DNA from: Streptomyces musisoli
GTDB taxonomy: Bacteria > Actinomycetota > Actinomycetes > Streptomycetales > Streptomycetaceae
Direction of reading: 5' to 3'
Assembly: GCF_016741855.1 (NCBI RefSeq)
Contig: NZ_JAERRH010000021.1
Coordinates: 37,042-101,041 of the forward strand
DNA: 64,000 nucleotides
Shown: piece after piece, positions 58,468-64,000 of the stretch
Layout: every line of letters starts with the position of its first letter
Numbering within the stretch: position 1 is the stretch's first letter
The notes under the pieces: model-generated
What the model was told of the DNA's origin: nothing
Databases searched by the model: none
What the model saw: only the letters and a program-made list of their open reading frames with translations
Made by a program: the position numbers and the translations under genes

Positions 58468-60573
58468 TCACGGGCGCCAGTCGGTGAGGACGCCCTCGTA
58501 CAGCTCGGTGTCCGTCAGCTCGCGGGGGGTGGGGCCCGCGTGGAAGAAGGACGTGTTGGCGGTCTTCAGCTTGCGGAGGTAGTCGAAGGCCTTGTTGTCG
58601 TGGTCACCGAAGGCGACGAAGGAGAAGAAGACGCCGGGGTGGGATTCCGCCGCCGCGGTGAGGGCCTGGGTCGCGGGGGTCTTGGCGTCCGGGGCGCCGT
58701 CCGTCTGGAAGACCACGAGGGCGGGGGTGCGGGGGTCCGTGGTGGCCGCGTGGTGCTTGTCGTAGTGGCCGAGTACGGCTTCCACGGCGGCGTGGTAGCT
58801 GGTACGGCCCATGCGGCCGAGACCGGCGTGCACGTCGTCGATCTTGGTTTCGTGGTCGGGAGTGAGGGTGAGGTCGGTGGTGCCGTCGATCTCCGTGGAG
58901 AAGAAGACGACGTGGACCGTGGCCTCGGGGTCGAGGTGGGCGGCGAGAGCGAGGGTCTGGTCGGCGAGGGCCTGGGCGGAGCCGTCCTTGTAGTACGGGC
59001 GCATGCTCGCGGAGCGGTCCAGCACGAGGTAGAGCTTCGCTCGGGTGCCGGTGAGGTCGGTTTTGCCGAGGGCGGTCGTGGCGGCCTTGTAGGCGGTGGT
59101 GAGGGCGGGGGTGCGGGACTTGAGCTTGGCGAGTGAGGTGGCGGGCTTGAGGGGGGTGGGCTGCGGTGCGTTGTCCTGCGGAGCCTCGCCGGGTGCCTCG
59201 GCTTCGCCTTCGGGTGCCTCCGCCTCGGCTTCGCCTTCGGCGTCCGTGTTCCCACCCGCACCACCCGTGCGGGTCTCGTCGTCGAGTGCGGGTGGCCCCT
59301 GTGGGGCGTCCTCGCCGTAGGCGGCCTGCGGGTCGGCGGACGTCTCGTCGACCGTCGACTCCGCTGCCGCTTCGCCCGCAACCTCGGCTTCCACTTCGCC
59401 AGCCGTTTCGGCTTCTGCTTCGCCAGCCGCATGGGCTTCGGCTTCTGCTTCGCCAGCCGCTTCGGCTGCTGCTTCTGCTTCGTCAGCCGCTTCGGCTTCC
59501 GCTTCTGCTTCGTCAGCCGCTTCGGCTTCCGCTTCGCGCTCCGTGTCCGGACCGGGATCGGTCACCGCTCCCGGCTCGGCCGTCTCCACAACGACGGCCT
59601 CCGCTGCAACGACAGCCTCCGCCTCCGCGACAGCTTCCGCTTCCGCGGTCGCCTTCGCACCGACCGGCCCTGCCGCCGGCTCAGCCGTCGGCTCCGGCTC
59701 AGCCGTCGCTTCGGCCTGGGGCTTCGGCTCGGTGGGCGTCTCCGGCTCCGGCTCAGTCACCGTCTCGGCTTCCGGCTCGGTCGTCGTCTTGGCCTCGGCC
59801 TTCGGCTCGGCCTCCGGCTCCGGCTCCGGTTCGGTCACCGTCTCGGTTTCGGCTTCCGGCTCAGTCGTCGCCTTGGCCTCGGCCTTCGGCTCCGGTTCGG
59901 TCGTTGCTTCGGCTTCCGGGGCCGCCGCAGCATCCGTCTGCGTTTCGGTCGCCTTGTCTTCCGCCTCAGCGGTGACCGGCTCCGGTTCCGTGGCCGTACC
60001 GGGCCCGGCAGGCGTGATCCGCTCCGGCTCCGGCGTCGTTGCGGGCGTGGTCTGTTTCTGCTCGGGCTCCGGCTCGTCCTCGGCCGGCGCCGGCTGACGG
60101 CTGTCCTCGGTTGCGCTCGTCTCCGGTTCCGGTTCCGGGTCGGTCTGCTCCGCCTTCGGCTTGGCGGGAGTGGTTTCCTCGGCCGTGGGCTCCGTCGCAG
60201 GCGCTTCCTCGGTCTTGGCCTCAGGCTCGCCCCGCTCCTCGGCCTCGGGCTCGGCCTGGGCCGCGGGCTCCGGTGTCGCAGGGGTCGGCTCTTCGGCCTT
60301 CTCGGCCTTGTTCTCCGGCTGCTCCGGCTGGTGGGGGACCTTGACGTTGTCGAAGGCCGCTGCCACCAGTTCGTGCTCGTCCAGTTCGCTTTCCTCCGCG
60401 GAGGACTGGCGGGGCTCGGGGACGGACGGGGCCGTCGGCTCAGTCGTGGGCGGGGTCTGTGCGGCGGCCGTCGGCGGGGTCTGCGCGGGGGTCAGATCCG
60501 CACCCTCCGCCTCGGTGGCTCGTGACTTGCGTGAGCGGCCGAATGCGTTTCGCAGGAGAGTGAGAATGCCCAT
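58468..60573 (-). CDS. vWA (TerF-like) protein with a very long acidic low-complexity linker
   Basis: The 701-aa protein begins MGILTLLRNAFGRSRKSRAT (basic, possibly membrane-associated), followed by about 400 residues dominated by Glu, Ala, Pro and Thr (PEPE, EAEA repeats; ~75-480). The C-terminal 195 residues form a vWA domain with a full MIDAS: DRSAS (Asp519), Thr in GRTSYHA (about 591) and Asp in QTDGAPD (about 625). It resembles the TerF-type vWA proteins linked to tellurite and stress responses. The linker DNA has internal repeats (59440-59540). Confidence 0.85.
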   Translation of the reverse strand: MGILTLLRNAFGRSRKSRATEAEGADLTPAQTPPTAAAQTPPTTEPTAPSVPEPRQSSAEESELDEHELVAAAFDNVKVPHQPEQPENKAEKAEEPTPATPEPAAQAEPEAEERGEPEAKTEEAPATEPTAEETTPAKPKAEQTDPEPEPETSATEDSRQPAPAEDEPEPEQKQTTPATTPEPERITPAGPGTATEPEPVTAEAEDKATETQTDAAAAPEAEATTEPEPKAEAKATTEPEAETETVTEPEPEPEAEPKAEAKTTTEPEAETVTEPEPETPTEPKPQAEATAEPEPTAEPAAGPVGAKATAEAEAVAEAEAVVAAEAVVVETAEPGAVTDPGPDTEREAEAEAADEAEAEAEAADEAEAAAEAAGEAEAEAHAAGEAEAETAGEVEAEVAGEAAAESTVDETSADPQAAYGEDAPQGPPALDDETRTGGAGGNTDAEGEAEAEAPEGEAEAPGEAPQDNAPQPTPLKPATSLAKLKSRTPALTTAYKAATTALGKTDLTGTRAKLYLVLDRSASMRPYYKDGSAQALADQTLALAAHLDPEATVHVVFFSTEIDGTTDLTLTPDHETKIDDVHAGLGRMGRTSYHAAVEAVLGHYDKHHAATTDPRTPALVVFQTDGAPDAKTPATQALTAAAESHPGVFFSFVAFGDHDNKAFDYLRKLKTANTSFFHAGPTPRELTDTELYEGVLTDWRP

Positions 60574-60661
60574 GTGCGCAACCCTTCGCGTGAGGTTGTA
60601 ACCCGTCAATCGCTGGCCAGGACGGACACGTAAGGTTAGCGGCCCCGGGTCACGGCACCGC

Positions 60662-60858
60662 GTCAGTACGGGTACGTGATCGCAAGGGCCGCCGCGACCG
60701 GCCGGTGGGGGAGAACGACGTGGTGCGGCCGCCGTCGCCTGTCGGTGCGGGGACGTGATCGCGTGGGCCGCCGGGACCGGCCGGTGTGGGTGCACGGTGT
60801 GGCGCGGGCCGCTGGTGTCCGTCAGTGCGGGGACGTGATGGCGCGGGCCGCCGCGACC
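60662..60858 (-). repeat. Tandem 79-80-bp repeats derived from the 3' end of the FUSC gene
   Basis: Segments starting at 60662, 60741 and 60821 share gtcagtgcggggacgtgat and following sequence, with period 79 then 80. The last segment includes the C-terminal codons (ARAITSPH) and stop of the FUSC gene; the first two lie downstream of it and partly keep those codons. This fills most of the 248-bp gap 60574-60821. Confidence 0.87.
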
Positions 60859-62765
60859 TCCTGGCGCAGTGGTTCCAGGACGCTGCCCGCCGGGCCGGTG
60901 AGGTCGGTGCGGACGGCGATCAGGGTCTGTGAAGTGCGGACGCCCTCGGACAGCTCGCGGAGCTGGAGGGTGACCTGGCCGATCTCGCCGGCGGAGGGGG
61001 CCGGCGCCCCGTGGCGGACGCGGACGCGGGCCGCCGTCGTGGCGTCCACGATGCGTTCCACCGCGACGACCAGCGGCCACCACGCGGCGGCGCGCCGGCC
61101 GGTCGGCGGCGGCTCGGTCAGGGCCCGCTGGAATTCCGTCCGGATGACGGACAGGTCGCGGTAGAGGCGGCGGCGCATGCGGGCCCGGGCGGACGGGTCG
61201 GTGCCGGCGCCGAACGCCGCCTCGACGTAGGCCGCCGTGTCGGCCACCGCGTCGGCCAGCCGGTCGCCGACGCGGGTGTGCCAGCTCTCCGGCCACAGGA
61301 GGTACCCGGCGGTCAGCACGATCGCGCAGCCCAGGAGTGAGTCGTTCAGCCGCGGCAGCAGCAGCGCCGTGCCCTGGTGGTTGAGGATGTCGGAGAGGAG
61401 GAGGATCACCGGGGTGATGGCCGCCGTCTGGAAGCCGTAGCCCCGCGGGGTGAGGGCCGGGACGAGCGGGGCCAGGAGGAAGAGCACCGGGACGTCCCAC
61501 CAGCCCAGCGGGACCTCGGCCAGGACCACGGCCGCCACCACCAGACCGGCCACCGTGCCCAGGGCGCGCAGGAGGGCGCGGGAGAAGACCGACCCGAAGT
61601 CCGGCTTGAGGATGAAGGTGACGGTCAGCGCGACCCAGTAGGAGCGGGCCACGGGGACGAGGGAGACCAGGGACTGGGCGATGCCGATGCAGACCGCGAG
61701 CCGTACGCCGTAGCGCCAGGAGTTGGCGGACAGGACTACGTTGCGTGCGGCGCGGGCCGTGCGGATGCCGAGCGCGGCCGGCCGGCCCAGGCGGTCGTCG
61801 ATGCCCCGGGGGTCCACGTCGGGCGCGGTGACGACCTCGGCCGTGTGGCGCAGGGCGTGGTCCACCGCCCGGGCCGTCTCCGTGGTGGGCACGGGGAGGC
61901 GGAGGGGCGGCGGGGACGCGTCGTCCGTCTCCACGGCGCGAGCCAGCCGGCGGAGCGCCTCGGGGACCTCGGGCGGGAGCGGCCGGGCCGCCAGGTGGGC
62001 CGCGGGCGCCGCCTCGATCACCGGGGTGATGGCGTTCAACCGGGCCAGCATCCTGGTGAGTTCGGGGCTGCGGCCGTGGTGGCGGGCGCGCCGGGCCAGG
62101 ATCAGGTCGTACGCCTGGTTCAGGGACTGGGTGACGGTGCGCCGGGCCTCCTCGTACTCCCCGGTGCGGTCCGTGCCGGCGGTGGCGAGCAGGTCGGCGA
62201 CCGTGCGGTAGGCGGCCGCGACCGCCGTCCGCTCGGGGACGCCCGCGCGCAGCGGCCAGGACAGCAGGGCCAGCAGGAGGACCAGCAGGCCGCCGCCGGT
62301 CATCAGAACGGGGGCCAGCCACCAGGGGGACGGCAGCGGGAGGCCCGCGCCCACCACGCAGTTGAGGAGCAGGAGCAGGCCCGAGACCGAGGCCACCGCG
62401 CCGATCGTCGAGATCATGCCGGAGATCAGGGCGACGCCGGTGACCGCGGCCACCGCGTACCAGCCGTGGCCGTACACCAGCGTGCCCAGGGTCACGCCGA
62501 TCGCGCCGAACAGCTGGGGGACGGCGATGTTGAGGATGCGCATGCGGTAGGCGTCGGCGGTGTCGCCGATGACACCGGACAGGGCGCCCATGGAGGCGAG
62601 GGCGCCGTAGGACGGGCGGCCGGCGGCGAGGCCGATCGCCAGGGGCAGGGCCATGGCGACGGAGGCGCGGGCCATGGCGGACCGGTTGACGGGTGCCTGT
62701 TGGGGCTTGAGGTTCCGGACCAGCCAGTCGGGCGGGGTGAGGCCGATGGGGAACTCTCGGAGCAT
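60822..62765 (-). CDS. FUSC family (aromatic acid exporter-like) membrane protein
   Basis: The 647-aa protein has two clusters of about five to six transmembrane helices (residues ~30-170 and ~355-500) separated and followed by soluble helical regions, the fusaric acid resistance/YccS layout. The second cluster includes SYWVALTVTFILKPDFGSVF, the family hallmark. It probably exports organic acids; the substrate is unknown. ATG at 62765. Confidence 0.85.
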   Translation of the reverse strand: MLREFPIGLTPPDWLVRNLKPQQAPVNRSAMARASVAMALPLAIGLAAGRPSYGALASMGALSGVIGDTADAYRMRILNIAVPQLFGAIGVTLGTLVYGHGWYAVAAVTGVALISGMISTIGAVASVSGLLLLLNCVVGAGLPLPSPWWLAPVLMTGGGLLVLLLALLSWPLRAGVPERTAVAAAYRTVADLLATAGTDRTGEYEEARRTVTQSLNQAYDLILARRARHHGRSPELTRMLARLNAITPVIEAAPAAHLAARPLPPEVPEALRRLARAVETDDASPPPLRLPVPTTETARAVDHALRHTAEVVTAPDVDPRGIDDRLGRPAALGIRTARAARNVVLSANSWRYGVRLAVCIGIAQSLVSLVPVARSYWVALTVTFILKPDFGSVFSRALLRALGTVAGLVVAAVVLAEVPLGWWDVPVLFLLAPLVPALTPRGYGFQTAAITPVILLLSDILNHQGTALLLPRLNDSLLGCAIVLTAGYLLWPESWHTRVGDRLADAVADTAAYVEAAFGAGTDPSARARMRRRLYRDLSVIRTEFQRALTEPPPTGRRAAAWWPLVVAVERIVDATTAARVRVRHGAPAPSAGEIGQVTLQLRELSEGVRTSQTLIAVRTDLTGPAGSVLEPLRQEVAAARAITSPH

Positions 62766-62819
62766 GCGCCCATTATGGCCGGTTTGAGATGGTCGGCCCG
62801 AGGTGGGGGCCGGTCCGCC

Positions 62820-62903
62820 GCCGGGGCCCTTTCCCGTGGTGTCCGTTGCCGGGGCCCTTTTCCGTGGTGTGTGTCGGCGGGGTACTTTCCCGCGGTGCCG
62901 GTG
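62820..62903. repeat. Three 28-bp tandem repeats
   Basis: Units begin gccggggccctttcccgtgg (62820), gccggggcccttttccgtgg (62848) and ggcggggtactttcccgcgg (62876). They lie between the FUSC start and the EEP-family gene stop and contain no gene. Confidence 0.87.
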
Positions 62904-62910
62904 CCCGCCG

Positions 62911-63867
62911 TCACTTCCGCCCGTGCAGCATGAGGTCGGTCAGGAGGGCGCGGTGGTCGGTGCCGGACAGGCGCAGGAAGCGGGCGCCGGTGACGGTGAA
63001 GTCCGGGGAGACCAGGACGTGGTCGATCTGGGCGCCGGTGACGGAGGCGGTGCGGGCGGGCCAGCTCGGCGTGCGGTCGTGGCCGGCGAGGCGGGCGGCG
63101 TCGGACAGGCCGGTGTCGAGGATGTGCCGGAAGGCCGCGTGGTCCTGGGAGGCGTTGAAGTCGCCGGCCAGGACGGTCGGGGTGTCGGGTCCGGCGGCGG
63201 CGAAGGCACGGAGCCGGCCGAGTTCGCGGCGCCACAGGCCGACCTGGTCCGGCAGCGGCGGCATGGGGTGGGCCAGCTGGAGGCGCACGGGGTGGCCGCG
63301 GACGTCGGCCACCGCACCGGGCATGCCCATGGTGCCGGCGACACCCGCGGCCGGGGTCAGCGGGAAGCGGCTGAGGATGAGGGAGCCCTTGGAGCCGTCC
63401 GCCGTGACGGCCCGGCGGTACGGGTAGGCGTCCGCGGCCTCGCGTTCCAGCAGGGCCCGGCACCCCGGCTCGCACTCCTGGACGAAGACCACGTCCGGAT
63501 GCCGGTCCCGCACCACCCGGAGCAGGGCGGGGGTGCCGCGGCCGAACTCGACGTTCGAGGTCAGCACGCGGAGCGCGGCGAGGGGCGGGCCGTCGGGCTC
63601 GCCGGTGCCGCCGTACGGCTCCAGGTACCAGGCGAGCAGGCCGAGGACGGCGACGGCCCACACCACCCCCGGCCACCAGCGGGCGAGCAGCGCGCACAGC
63701 AGGGCGAAGCCGGCGGGTGCGAGCAGCCAGGGCAGGAAGGCGAGGAACTGGGGCACGGGGGTGATGCCGTCGGTGTCGGCGGCCCGGCAGCCGACGACCA
63801 CGCTCACCCCGGCGAGCAGCAGTCCGGCGCACCAGGCGCCGAGCCTGCGTCCGCGGTGCCGGTTCAC
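62911..63867 (-). CDS. Endonuclease/exonuclease/phosphatase (EEP) family membrane protein
   Basis: The 318-aa product has three N-terminal transmembrane helices (residues ~10-85) and an extracytoplasmic EEP hydrolase domain with VLTSNVEFGRG, DVVFVQECEPG (metal Glu), LAGDFNASQDH (Asp-x-Asn) and the final SGTDHRALL (Asp-His pair). It resembles secreted phosphohydrolases or nucleases. GTG start at 63867. Confidence 0.87.
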   Translation of the reverse strand: MNRHRGRRLGAWCAGLLLAGVSVVVGCRAADTDGITPVPQFLAFLPWLLAPAGFALLCALLARWWPGVVWAVAVLGLLAWYLEPYGGTGEPDGPPLAALRVLTSNVEFGRGTPALLRVVRDRHPDVVFVQECEPGCRALLEREAADAYPYRRAVTADGSKGSLILSRFPLTPAAGVAGTMGMPGAVADVRGHPVRLQLAHPMPPLPDQVGLWRRELGRLRAFAAAGPDTPTVLAGDFNASQDHAAFRHILDTGLSDAARLAGHDRTPSWPARTASVTGAQIDHVLVSPDFTVTGARFLRLSGTDHRALLTDLMLHGRK

Positions 63868-63880
63868 GGGACCGAGCCTA

Positions 63881-64000
63881 CGATCAGCCGTCCAGCCGCG
63901 CCAGGAAATCCCCCGGCGCCCGGTTGAACTCCCGGGAGTGTTCCGGATGGGGGCAGGTGGGTGGCGCCTTCGGTGCCGAGCGCGATCAGCCGTCCAGCCG
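63881..64000 (-). repeat. Duplicated 3' end of a gene cut by the right edge (alpha/beta-hydrolase-like tail)
   Basis: On the minus strand the window opens with RLDG and a TGA (63986-63988), then 34 codons in the same frame reading ...CPHPEHSREFNRAPGDFLAR, LDG and a second TGA (63884-63886). The 18 bp CGATCAGCCGTCCAGCCG occur identically at 63881-63898 and 63983-64000, a 102-bp period. The tail PHPEHSREFN...DFLARL is typical of alpha/beta-hydrolase C-termini. Most of the gene is outside. Confidence 0.65.

Noticed and set aside
59400..60100. Repetitive DNA that could suggest a CRISPR or minisatellite array
   Set aside because: The repeats are irregular, lack spacers and are fully explained by Glu/Ala/Pro/Thr codons of the vWA protein linker.

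Overview
The window is a high-GC actinobacterial chromosome segment and almost certainly comes from Streptomyces. Supporting signs are third-position G/C in nearly every gene, many ATGA/GTGA stop-start overlaps, frequent GTG starts, TANNNT boxes 6-7 nt before leaderless starts, family content typical of the genus (XRE-DUF397 pair, K15-type DD-peptidase, proteasome activator, two bkd clusters) and two ParB parS sites. The parS sites (perfect at 16893-16906, one mismatch at 51154-51167) suggest the oriC-proximal core of the chromosome.

Left part (1-14.5 kb): a minus-strand phenylacetyl-CoA epoxidase operon paaABCDE (paaE runs off the edge); a divergent DUF5819-HTTM-TrmH operon; then paaN and, divergent from it, a 3-hydroxyacyl-CoA dehydrogenase coupled to a TetR regulator; then an Lrp-type regulator (bkdR) divergent from a branched-chain 2-oxoacid dehydrogenase operon bkdABC. 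The same dyad, ACCGA-N4-TCGGT, lies 55-61 bp upstream of paaA, of the hydroxyacyl-CoA dehydrogenase gene and of bkdA. This predicts one PaaR-type regulon that joins phenylacetate breakdown to a 2-oxoacid dehydrogenase complex.

Middle (14.5-34 kb): molybdenum cofactor genes (mobA-DUF6457 fusion, moeA carrying an apparent in-frame dispersed repeat), a TrkA-N potassium channel, a quinone oxidoreductase, a surface protein, the bacterial proteasome activator, two divergent membrane Ser/Thr kinases, a phosphotransferase, a response-regulator pseudogene with an internal deletion, the second 2-oxoacid dehydrogenase operon bkdFGH, an alpha/beta hydrolase, and a GntR(YtrA)-DUF1648-ECF sigma-SRPBCC gene set behind a striking nested operator, then a DD-peptidase.

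Right part (34-64 kb): a GntR-MFS pair, a mycothiol-dependent-isomerase-type protein, a nitrilase-family amidase, LURP-one, GlxA-type regulator, cupin, DUF6458, M18 aminopeptidase, acyl-CoA dehydrogenase, SseB, pirin, SAT-like acetyltransferase, AI-2E permease, a PAS-GAF-SpoIIE-ATPase phosphatase, aspS, an AbiEii-like nucleotidyltransferase beside a gene remnant, DoxX-like protein, a helix-turn-helix/zinc-ribbon protein, an XRE-DUF397 pair, metG, a vWA protein with a very long acidic low-complexity linker, a FUSC membrane protein and an EEP-family phosphohydrolase. Three genes (bkdC, the FUSC gene and the gene at the right edge) are followed by tandem copies of their own 3' ends.

No tRNA, rRNA, CRISPR array, insertion sequence or prophage was recognised. 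All functional calls are by family recognition from the sequence alone.
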